DNA of 64,000 nt. Origin: Cryptomeria japonica (lineage: Eukaryota > Streptophyta > Pinopsida > Cupressales > Cupressaceae). Below, piece after piece: positions 54,111 to 64,000 of this stretch. How positions within the stretch are numbered: the stretch's first letter is position 1; each line of letters opens with the position of its first letter. The position numbers and the translations under genes are program-made. Under the pieces are notes generated by a model. The model made no database searches and was not told the DNA's origin. It was given only the letters and a program-made list of their open reading frames with translations. Where the stretch lies: assembly GCF_030272615.1 (NCBI RefSeq), contig NC_081412.1, forward strand, positions 549,228,488 to 549,292,487. Reading direction: 5' to 3'.

Positions 54111-57060
54111 ATTGTTAGCACCCTCAAAAAATTTCTGAAATTTTGATGACTATTGTGAAGATCAAAGTTATGTTGTAAGAAGAATTCAAATGTCCCTTTT
54201 GCAGGCATGTTCTATTCCATCGGTGACCTCATGTCCTAGTTACCCATGTCTTGAGCTATTTTCTCATGGCTTTCTTATCATCTAAAACTGGCCCCTAGAG
54301 TTTTAGTGCACCTTCTCAGCTGGTAATTAAAACATTTGATTTGATATAGTGTTAATGTGTTGTATAAAGCAACTTGGGACTTGGTGAAATGAGAAGAGGT
54401 ATATTGTTGAGCTCTGAGTAAGTGTTCATCCTGATGCTCGGTGAGGTGTTACGAGGCTTTGGCTGAGTGACGAGTTGATACTGCAAGACGAGGTAAGTCA
54501 CACTCGGATCTTGTTGAAGTCAAATTTATATATGAGCGAGTCCTGATTTGTTCTTGGTATGAAACATACACGGTGGCCATTAAGGCAGCTCAGGGATCAG
54601 TGAGGGATTCCTAGGCACTTTGTCGAGGTCCCAATTTTTATAGTGCCTTGGTGAAGTGTCCAAGAGTTTGTGGTTAAGAGATTATGTGTCAATTAACTTG
54701 GAGCTCATTGTAAAGGTTTCATCCTCCTATCTGAGTTCCCAACTAGTAGATAATCGATGGGAAGATGTGATGAATTAAAAGTAACACACTAGCTAGAAAC
54801 CTATAGATAGCATTGATTTGACAAGAGGTAAAAAGGACAATATAGCTAGAATTAAATGTGGAGATCATTTTATGGAGGATCCCAACAACTGATGCAAGCT
54901 CAAATCATATCCATGTCGTCATAATTGAAATAATGTCCTAGTGAATTTGTAAGTCCAAAAAATGTCAAAGTGAGGGGTATTGTAGCTATTGAGTCATGTA
55001 CAAATGTCAGAAATCAAGGTCATTATGAGCCTCTCATACAAGTTTTCTAATGTAGAAAAAATTGAAAGGACTAAGTTGTGCAAGTCAATGTGGTGTGTAG
55101 ATGAGATCAAGTGTGTGAGACTAACAACTAGCTACCATTATATTATGTTTCCAAAAGGTATGACTGATCACAATAGAATGGTAGCACTATATACGATCTA
55201 TATTAGAAAGTTGTGAGAGATAGATATATCCATGACAATTAACGGTTTCTAATTAATCAGAGCTACTTATTTGTTTGCATTGGTCACAAAATGAAAATGC
55301 GTAGATACTACAGTGAAGGTTTTGGTACTTGGATAGATGGTCAAAAGATCATGTTGCAAAAAACTTACAAAAGTCTTGAAGGAAAGTAGATTGATATTAT
55401 ACCTTGTAGCCAAAGGGGTATTGAAAATGCTAATAGTTGTCAGGGAGATGTTAAAAATATTGAGTGCAACCACAAGCTCTCCCTGTGGTTTGCAAATTAT
55501 TCTGATCTCCCTGGAAACCATCTTATCCCTTTCAAATAAGTGAATTGTGGAGATAATGAAGGGTGAGAACACTAAAGATGCAGGTTTGGAGCCATACAAT
55601 CCTACTTGTTAGAAATTCTCAAAGTTCTCCCCCACTGGGATGAGTAATGAGAATTTCTCATCCTAGTCTTCTCTGCATCAATAACCACCCATGGCCAGTG
55701 GTAGTTTGGCTCACAAGGTGGTTGGTTTTCATGGAAGCACTCTAATCTTGGCACCAAAGCTTTCATGTATAACTGGTCGAGTAGTTTCACTTCAAGACAA
55801 AATAGAGGCAACCGGTTCTATTGGGATATTATTCTTTTGTAAATGGGCTAATACGAAAAAAATGTTGGGCACATGTAAGTAGTCAGAAGCTTGTTGCATT
55901 CCTTAATTTTTATAAAAGTAATACTAAGGCCGTGATGTAGAGTTTAGAAATTTTTGGGTAGTTAGTAGCAGAGCTATCTAGGGTTGGGTAGTCTTGTAAG
56001 GAAGGAATGTTAAAATCCTTCCCTGTAAATTTTTAGTTAGTTAAAGGATGGAATGCAAGACATTTGCAAGAATTATCTCCATTTGTATTCAAAAAAATTA
56101 TATGAATCATAACATCAAGGATGTTTATTTTGTCTTGACAGTGTTTTGTCAATGTGTGGTTTTGTATATGAGTGCCCTTTAAGGAAGAAATTAAATTTTG
56201 TCATGCTGCAATAAATTTTGAGAATATGTATTGGATTAACAAGAACAGTTCATTCATATAGCAAGAGGGACCATATTAATGTCAAGCATTAATATTTAAA
56301 AGGTCCACTGATTTGAGTTATTTTACAGTCTAGGTTTACATTTTTATTTGAGGTTTGACTCTACACCTAGGATATGCATTGTTCTTCTTAAGATATTTAA
56401 AATTTGTTTCAGAAATGCACCAAAATGACTATCTTCTCTTTTCTATTTCTATGTTCTAGTCTCTTTGTTTAAATTATTTCAATTGTGTCTCTTTGGGAGT
56501 TTTTAGTGGCATAAAGGTTGAACTGTCCAATGAGTTTGTTTGATCTATAATCCCTTTATGTATGTGATAGGAAACATTAATTATTTGTTCTTAGTTATTA
56601 TCAAAGCATGTGGGATTAGGCTTGAATGTGAAATTATGTATAAAGTGTTCTTATGTATCTAAGAAAAATCCATCTTCCATATGCCTATAGGTTGTTGTTA
56701 TTATATGATTATTATAAGTTCAGGCCCAGAACTAGGAATACCCTCCTGAGTTTGATGGAGCTCAAAGTGAAGAAGGCTTATTCTAGCCCTGTTATGTTGT
56801 GTTTTCTTGTCCTTAATCTATTGATAGGGTTAAATGTATGACCTAGATGATTCGATTCCACAGACTGGGGTTTTATAATTTCTCTTAGGATTGAGGGTAG
56901 CAAGAAAAATAATTAATAACAATAATTTAGGCCATAGGCCAGGGATCTCATTGCTCTAGACTTGTAGGATAAGGCACAAAACCTTAGGAAAAGATACAAA
57001 AAGAGAGACTTGCACAACTGAAGAACACTTCTTTAGAGCAAGATACAAAATACTTGTCCA
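54111..57060. other. Unassigned sequence, no supported gene
   Basis: Frames are short on both strands. The part 54400-54700 contains several (C/T)CGGTGAGG-like motifs. The part 55600-55880 has a 63-codon plus frame and a 69-codon minus frame of unknown meaning. The rest is AT-rich. I see no splice-consistent gene or element ends. Confidence 0.35.
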
Positions 57061-57085
57061 AATATAATAATAATAATAATAATAG
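57061..57085. repeat. (TAA)n microsatellite
   Basis: About seven uninterrupted ATA/TAA units. Confidence 0.9.
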
Positions 57086-58396
57086 GATATTTAAGTGAAA
57101 GAGAGAATAGCACCTATCAATATGCACATAATAGTTCACAACTTAAAACTCATTTGATCCAACTTCCATCTCTACACTATAACACATTTGGGCCATTATA
57201 TCAACTTAAGCTTGCATCACATTCACATCATACTTCACTTCATTCCATGTTGTATCTCTAATTACCATATCTCTTTCACAAGCTATCTAATCTATCCATT
57301 ATATACCAATCAGATCATCAATAATCTCTATTAGGTTGTCTTAAAGATTTAGCGTGTATATGCATCATCGACTCAAAACATTACATATATGTTGGTTGAA
57401 AAATTTGTAAACTAGGAAGGTTTACAAAATGTGGGTTTCACCCACAGTATAATGAGATTGAATCCCTCTCCTCACTAAGGGGGAGATTCCTTATTATTGC
57501 AACAAGACAATTAGTATCTATCTACTTATATCTCCTAAACTATTCCAGGATGTTACAATCACTATATTTTCTTTTTTTCAAAACAATTATTAGCTTAACT
57601 CTCTCACTTCAGAGTAGGCTTTCTCCTTTACAATAGAGAACAATTATAAGATACCAATCTAAGAAATAATAACCGATAAAACTCCCAATTAAAAAAAAGA
57701 ATAACTTGAAGATGTTCTAGTAATTCTTTACAAATTAGTAAGACTATGCTATAAGCTCATAGTCTTATAAGGTCTTTCTTTTACAAATTCATGAAACATT
57801 TATTGCAATATACTTATAGCTCAAACTCTAACACATACACCACAATATTTTCTAATCTAATAGATAACTTGGTACAATACAAAGTCTCCACCTTATTATC
57901 AATCACCAATAATCAATTCACAACAAAATATTATAGTAGAAGTCTACAACACTGCACCTTTTCAGCTTTTAACTCAATAACTTCTCACAATGCGCAATTC
58001 AATCTTTAAAGATAGTAAGATAAGCATGACATAAGAACATTCTCACATACCACAAAGTGCTTCCAAGATAAAGATTGGAGAACAATTATCTTTCTTTATT
58101 GATTAAATTTCATATTTTCACCACAAGCACAAATTCTATGATATCTCTCCAATCCATCAAAGTTTTGATGCATTGACCAAAAGATAATATTTACAAAGAG
58201 AACTATCATATTTATAGAGGAGAGGCTATGAGAAAAAATAAGAAACCTACAACTAACTTGACTTATTCAAAGTATAGTCCTATTTGACTTAGGACTTGTA
58301 CCTTATTTACATGAAAACTACATATGTATAAGTAAACATGTAAATTGTCAAAAACAAAATGCAATCAGCAACATTAAAATTGATATAAGAAAAATA
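57086..58396. other. AT-rich sequence, no supported gene
   Basis: There are only short frames. It lies downstream of the minus-strand ORF at 58397-62764 and could hold that element's 3' end, but I found no LTR match or polypurine tract. Confidence 0.35.
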
Positions 58397-61300
58397 CTAA
58401 GTGTCGAGTGACACTTCTTCATCTTCATTGGAATTTTTCTTCAAAAACTGCTCAAACTTGCAGAGAGACTCTTTCATGAATGATTCATCGGGTCCACTAA
58501 TACGACTAGAGATAGCATGAGCTCTTGTGATTGAATCACCAACACTAACACATCCCTTTTTGTGTTTCTTGAGAAGAGATTCTAGATTATCTAGGATCAG
58601 CTGAAAATCTATTAGCTTGTCAACAGAAGAAAGTGAAAAATCCCCCTTATCCATTTCAGCACTTACTAATAAACTGAACTCTTGAATGGTGATATCAACA
58701 AGTAGAAGCTTCTAATCATCATCAACTAGTTTGCATGGAAATTCAAAAAAATTCTTTATGATTTCAAGTCTTTTCACACTAAAATCTTTCTAAGATATTT
58801 GTAGGTCTTTAAGTAGTTGAGCTCAAATGCATCCATTTTATATTCCAAAGCTTCCCAATGTCCAACGTACATTTGTCAGGTAGGAATTACTTCATTGTCA
58901 ACAAGTACATCTAGGTCAAAATATTCAAGCTTGAGTCAAGCATCAAGACCTTTTTCTTGTTCCTATATTTCTTGTGATAGATGATCTAGTGTTTGATCCA
59001 ACTAGAATTTTACACTATCAAGGTTATCTAACAATTTCACTATTTAACTCAAAAGATGAGTTCCTTGGAAAAACATTCTATCTACCCACTTAGCCATTGC
59101 TTTTCCATGTACCATGGTTTGTTCATCCCTTTTCACAACTTCTTCATCAATTGAGGAGCCAACAGGTTCGATCTTTTGAGAAGATTGGGTGATCTTATAT
59201 ATCATAGTTGTGAGTTGTTCAACTTGAAGTTTGAGCATGTCTTTTGTTTCTTTATCCCTTTCATATCTCTCGATCAAGGCTTCAAGGGTCAATTGAGCAT
59301 CCTCCTTGACACTCTCATGAGTTTTCTTCCTGAGATCAATTCTCTTAATATCATATTATGTATCTTGAATTTCATCTCTTGACATGCTTAAAGGAGGAAT
59401 AGCAATTTTAGCATACTTATTTCTTGATTTGTCTACCTTGATCCTTGAGAGAGTCTTTGCCTTCTTAACTCCTTTGGGTTTTGGGGGTACTAATTGCTCA
59501 AAATCAAAATCATCTAGAGAGATGACCTACTTTTTCCTTTTTAGGGTTTCTAACTGCAACCAAGAAGGGAGAGTGGAAGTTACTCTTGTGCAAGCCACTG
59601 AAGTTTGAACTGAAATATCTTGCTAAGAAACTAAAAGGTAAAAGCACAAAGTTGTGTCACATTTTTGTAAAGAAAATGGCCAATGTTGATTCAAATTTTT
59701 GACTTGAATCAATAGAAAGTGAAATATATGTTTTGAATTTTGAAATGATGTAAACTAATAGAATGTATATTTTTTGTGGATTTTATGTTTATAATTGTTT
59801 TAAAAATTAAAAAATTATTTGAATATACTTTCTTATATAGTAAACACTATAAATTAGTTGATAAAATGTTGAAATTGAAGTTACACGAGGCATCATAGTT
59901 TATATAGTAAATTTTACCTTTTTTCTTCAATCTTTTTGAGTATATTAATAACTTGAAACTTTAGTGCAAAAATATTTTTTTAACTATTTTTTATGTATAT
60001 ATATTTTTCAATAAATTTGAAAAGTTGTGTGTACTAAAATACAACTCTTTCCATTTGGGTTCACCTTTTTTCTTAATTATTTATCCAAATTAGAAAAGAA
60101 TTATATCATCTTGACATAGACTCTTTTCTCTGATGCATTTATTTTTTTCAAAATTTTAAAATAAAATTTAGTATTTTTTCTTTACAAGATAATAAACCTT
60201 ACATCTTAGTGTTGATGACCTACTTTCAATAAAAATAAAATATAAAAAAATAATTTAAATATTAAAAGATATATATTTTGGAATATTCACTTATAGATCT
60301 ATAAAAGGGTATTTTTACATTTCGAAAAATATATTAATTATAAGAGTAGGAGTTGTTGAAACATCGAGTTTTTCAAAAGAAAAATCTTAATTAGACCCAA
60401 AGTAGTATTAAATATACATGTAGTAGACAATTCCAATTGGAAAAGTTGTGTCTCATATATAAGATAGCTATAATGAATCTATATAGACCATATGTTTGAC
60501 TAAAATTATTTTTTAGTTATAATTACTTAAATTCATTTGTGTTGATAAGTTGGCTTGAAACATGACATAGTTTTGTGCTTTTACCCTGAAGTAGATACAA
60601 TAGACTCTATATGAGTCATGATAGCATAAGGAATTGTTGTAGCTGATGTGCTTGGGAGGTATTCGAACATGAATTTATCAAAATCAATATATGCCTTGTC
60701 AAGCATGGTAGTTGTTACTTCTGATAAACTTGGACAAGAAGAAAGAGATCCAAAAACATTAGTCATATTATCTTGAGGTGTCTCCAAGGCAACCTCAATT
60801 GAGACAATAGGAGTAGCATCAAAAGTAGTAGTGACCAAGGGTGTTGTAGAAATTTTAGCCAAAGAAGAAACAATAAGAATACCTACAATGAATTCAGGAC
60901 CTGAAGCCTCAGAAGTAATCTCTTGAGTGGATGTTTGACCTACTTCCAAAGGAGGTGTTGAAAGATTTTGTTCTTGTGCCTCTTCTTCAAGTTCCTTCTC
61001 CTCATCAAGTTCTATGACACCTGCTTTGGTGTGGGTGCTTCATCCTTATCTTTACTTTTATCTTTTCCCACTATAAATTTGAGCTTAGGACCCTTCTTAG
61101 GAGTGGAAGGATCTTCTTTGTTCTTGATCCTCAACTCTGATTTCTTCCCTAGAGGCCAGTGGTGTCTTCTTCTGATCCTATTTTGAAAGGCTTTAATCTA
61201 ATGCCTTTTTTCTGCAACCAAACATTTGTATTTGAAATAACAAGTTAGAATCTATCTCTGATGGAGGTAGATTCCTTTTGTGACCACTAGATCCTAGGAA

Positions 61301-62764
61301 TTGGAGTTTCAACAATTTTCTTTTGAAAATACTTTGGCTTTACTATATCATCTGAGTCATCCATTGTATCAAGAATATCTACAAGATCTAGGTTTTCAAC
61401 TTGTTCTACTGCAAATCGGTTGTAATCCAACCTCCTCACATCTTCATCTATCATGCACTCTACCCAAATGTCTTCAATCCTATGCACATGAGTATAGGTC
61501 TTCTTAAGTCTATCTTTCATACCTCAATAATCAAAACCTTCTCTCCTATTGAAATTTTTTATTGTCACCCAATACATTTCATTTTCCATCTGTTTAGCTT
61601 TGTAGGATCTGATCAATGAATATTGACCTATCTCAAGAGGGAATTTAAAACCTATTTTATGTGCTCCTGATTTCTCACCATGAATAATCATGATTTGCCT
61701 ATCGACCTCCATAAGCATGATATTTTCACTTGGATACCTAGGCAACATGAAGGATTCACCTTCATAGCATCCAATCTTGATGTAGGTTAAAGAGGGAAAT
61801 TATAGGAATAAACAACCATATTTCTCCATAACATCCCAAGCCTGATCAGAGACTCTTCTCTTCTCCAAAGTTGGCTCTAATGAACACATTAGAGCTCTAA
61901 ATAATTCATCATTAATTCTTCGGAAATGATTCAGAATTTGTTAGCAGGTCAATTATGGGTAATATTTATACACTGGGACCACATTTATGTCCCCTTCTGT
62001 TGTGAGCCCAGGAAATGTTTCATTGAAGCAGCAACATAAACTGGGTGTGAGATCATGTAGAATTTCAAAGTGGTGTTTACCTATGTTAGTTGCTCACAGA
62101 TTGAGTCGTTGATCAAATCTCCCCAAAAGATCATGCATTTTCCTTTCTTGATGATTTGGATAAAATAGTACATCCATTCTTGTAACACATTGGATGTTTG
62201 CAGACCCTAACTCTGCTTAGGAGAGTAATCATAATCCTATTTCCTCTCTAAAATCACTTATGTTGATAATTTGGGTCATCTAGTTGTTGTAGGCCTATAT
62301 GCCCCTAGTAACATGGAGTCAATGCCTTTCTTACATTTTTCAATGTTCTTGTCATAGTAATCTTGAGCCATATGAAAATTTATATCGACATTTTCCTCTG
62401 CATCAAGATATCTACAGATTTTATGAAAGAACTCTGTATCAAGTATGATTACCACCTCACCATTAGGACTCTTGGCGGTCCTTGTCTCTTTATCAAAGCG
62501 GACTATAACTGCTAACACAAAATTAGGGTCATGGGCAACCATTGGAAAAGAAGCCACCAAATGTAGTCCACTCTTGATGAGCACATGCATGTTGTAGCTC
62601 TGAGGTACCTATTATGTCTTTTGTAAAAAATCAGTCATATCCATGTGCCTGATCTCAATGTCTTTGATATATTTGATATTTGAAGAGACTAAGCTCTTTA
62701 GGAACATATTGTTATATTTTTTATATTTTTACTTCATGGTCTTCCCTGGTGAGGGCTCTGACAT
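58397..62764 (-). pseudogene. Long degenerate ORF of an unidentified element, unknown function
   Basis: The first ATG on the minus strand is at 62764 (MSEPSPGKTMK). A reading can be followed in order through 62590-62276 (VLAVIVRFDKETRTAKSPNG, then FFHKICRYLDAEENVDINFH), 61748-61524 (LPRYPSENIMLMEVDRQIMI) and 61520-61287 (VHRIEDIWVECMIDEDVRRL). After a frameshift near 62000, it goes on through a Ser/Thr-rich linker (60949-60586) and a Lys-rich segment. A helical segment (59292-59044) and an acidic helical end (58654-58397) close it. The globular first half then linker then coiled coil layout resembles ORF2 at 44724-50412. No enzyme motif is seen. The 59637-60585 insertion interrupts the linker. 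It most likely belongs to a non-autonomous LTR element whose ends lie outside the window or are lost. Confidence 0.5.
59637..60585. mobile_element. 949-bp non-coding element with 23-bp terminal inverted repeats
   Basis: The left end reads GGTAAAAGCACAAA then GTTGTGTCA. The reverse complement of the right end reads GGTAAAAGCACAAA then ACTATGTCA, so 14 of the first 14 and about 20 of 23 positions agree. The interior is very AT-rich with no ORF. It separates two parts of a coding-like region, as an insertion should. No convincing target duplication flanks it (left CTAAAA, right CTGAAG), so the superfamily stays open. A MITE-like DNA transposon is the simplest reading. Confidence 0.7.
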
Positions 62765-63829
62765 CTAGAAATGCACATCTACTTGAAGAAATTTTCAAAA
62801 TGTTATAAAATTTCATATTGTGAGCAAGCTTGTAAATTGGGTTTTAAAACCTGATTTACAGCTCAATGGGGATGAAAAGTTGTAAATCGGGTCTCAAAAC
62901 CTGATTAAACTCAAAGGATATGACAATCAAAAGTTGCAAATTGGGTTTTAAAACCCGATTTGCAACTTAGTTAAAACTTTAAAAATAGTAGGGACAGTTG
63001 TTCATCGAGTTTTAAAACCCAATGAACAACTTTTGCATAGGAGAGTAATGATGATAATCGGGTTTCAAAACCCAATCAACATGTTCTACATGTTAATCGA
63101 GTTTCAGATTCCGATTAGCATGTTAGCAAAGTGGAAGATCAACGCATGCGAATCGAGACTTACAACCCAATCAACATGTTTCACATGCTAGTTGGGTTCT
63201 AAGTTTTGATTGGCATGTGTTATACGAAACAAAGGCATGGTGGACACTTTATTGTTGGTCAGAAATAAAAACCATGCCAGCAACTAGTGTAAAGATAGAA
63301 TCAATTAGATGAATGAGATTAAAATCCCATCTAGCACAAAACATGTGTTGGTCGGGATATTAATCCCATTCATCACATGTTGGAGGAAGAACAGACAATG
63401 AAACCCTACATAAATAAAAAACAACTTTGAAAAACAAATCAAAAACCTAAAAAAAGAAAAAGAAGAGAAACACATACTTGCAAAAAATGAAAGAGATTCA
63501 AGTAACACAATGAAATCCAAAAGGGTTGATTACTCATTGTACAAGCAAGGGTTGGCAAGAAAGAATGAAGAAGAATAAATGCAAATGACAAAAAATAAAA
63601 ATTTAAAGGGCATTAAAAAGAGTTTTAAACGGACTCTTAAAATAATGTAATACACACAAGTGTTATTAATGTATTCACTTTGGGTTTTAAAACCCAATAT
63701 GCAAAAACTGAAGTGAAAACCTAACGCAGCTTGAGAAAAAAAACTTGCAGTTCGGGTTCTAAAACCCGAACTACAAGTTAGAAGACACACTAACTTGTAT
63801 TTCTAGTTTTAGAACCTGAATTGCAAGTT
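62765..63829 (-). repeat. Leader with an array of about 13 hairpins around a GGGTTTTAAAACCC core
   Basis: Inverted repeats of 20-40 bp lie at 62822-62864, 62881-62910, 62931-62968, 62997-63030, 63054-63078, 63088-63123, 63144-63179, 63182-63219, 63306-63333, 63341-63380, 63671-63702, 63742-63779 and 63792-63829. The centre is GGGTTTTAAAACCC or a near variant. The arms differ between copies (AAGTTGCAAAT, GTTGTTCAT, ACATGTGTTGGT, AACTTGCAGTT), yet each matches its own partner arm. On the minus strand the array sits just upstream of the ATG at 62764, in the position of a 5' leader. Function unknown. Confidence 0.85.
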
Positions 63830-64000
63830 GATGTAAAAAAAAAACTAAAATCTTACTCAAAAGTAGAGAAAAACCTCAAGAACTAGTTTCACGAAGTTCA
63901 AGGTGAGCCATAAGAGACCAACTTAGAGGGTCCAAAGCCATGAAGGACGAAAAATAAAAAGGGGGTGTCCTAATTCTTAATGAGTTCAGAATTGAGGACA
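63830..64000. other. Window end, no recognisable feature
   Basis: A-rich sequence. If the hairpin leader belongs to an LTR element in minus orientation, its 5' LTR would be expected at or beyond this edge. Confidence 0.3.

Noticed and set aside
54400-54700. Possible exon region with CGGTGAG-like splice-donor motifs
   Set aside because: No open frame of useful length or matching acceptor was found.
55602-55882. Overlapping 60-70 codon ORFs as a gene fragment
   Set aside because: No recognisable motif, and both strands are equally open.
57470-57490. AAGGGGGAGATT as a polypurine tract
   Set aside because: It is not followed by an LTR start such as TGTTGG and no LTR copy exists nearby.
62822-63829. 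CRISPR-like array
   Set aside because: Units are palindromes with variable arms and irregular spacing, and there are no constant direct repeats with unique spacers. The context is a plant retroelement region.

Overview
This window looks like repeat-dominated nuclear DNA from a seed plant with a large genome. A conifer or other gymnosperm is my best guess, but that is an inference. The DNA is AT-rich, and I could not defend any intact host gene, rRNA, tRNA or CRISPR array. Nearly everything recognisable is a decayed LTR retrotransposon, and several sit inside one another.

Layout, left to right. (1) 1-7605: a minus-strand Ty3/gypsy-type element with gag, a retropepsin-like domain and a proline-rich open region where RT/RNase H/integrase should be. 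Its left LTR is cut by the window edge. (2) 7606-9548: an AT-rich LTR-like remnant and the right half of a split reading frame. (3) 9549-23061: a minus-strand Ty1/copia element with short LTRs (about 363 bp) and TSD TGTTC. It is split by a younger minus-strand copia element at 12509-19815 with TSD ACTTG. (4) 23062-24828: the rest of the split reading frame and a probable LTR fragment. (5) 24829-36879: the 5' part of a plus-strand gypsy element. Its LTR is split by a plus-strand copia element (25666-32346), and its leader carries a LINE fragment and a (TCA)n microsatellite. (6) 36880-39950: the 3' half of another minus-strand copia element. (7) 40655-41035: a LINE-type RNase H remnant. (8) 41562-53580: an approximately 360-bp tandem satellite interrupted by a 10.2-kb plus-strand non-autonomous LTR element (41736-51946, TSD CATAC). 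That element has a gag with four zinc knuckles and a second long unknown ORF but no pol. (9) 53580-58390: mostly unassigned AT-rich DNA. (10) 58397-62764: a long, degenerate minus-strand ORF of unknown function holding a 949-bp terminal-inverted-repeat insertion. Upstream of its first ATG lies an array of about 13 hairpins (62822-63829).

The elements can be sorted by their cis-signals. Three unrelated coding layouts (the copia at 12509, the truncated copia at 36880 and the pol-less element at 41736) share the polypurine tract AAAGGGGGAGAT and similar LTR termini. The two with visible primer sites share ATTGGTATCAGAGC. This suggests that the pol-less element used the copia machinery in trans. 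The two gypsy elements share a different, unassigned primer site, TGGTGAAC..GACGTGAA. The feature I find most unusual is the hairpin array: its arms differ from copy to copy but stay self-complementary around a GGGTTTTAAAACCC core.

All boundaries and motifs were read by eye. Family assignments come from recognising protein motifs, and no database search was possible.
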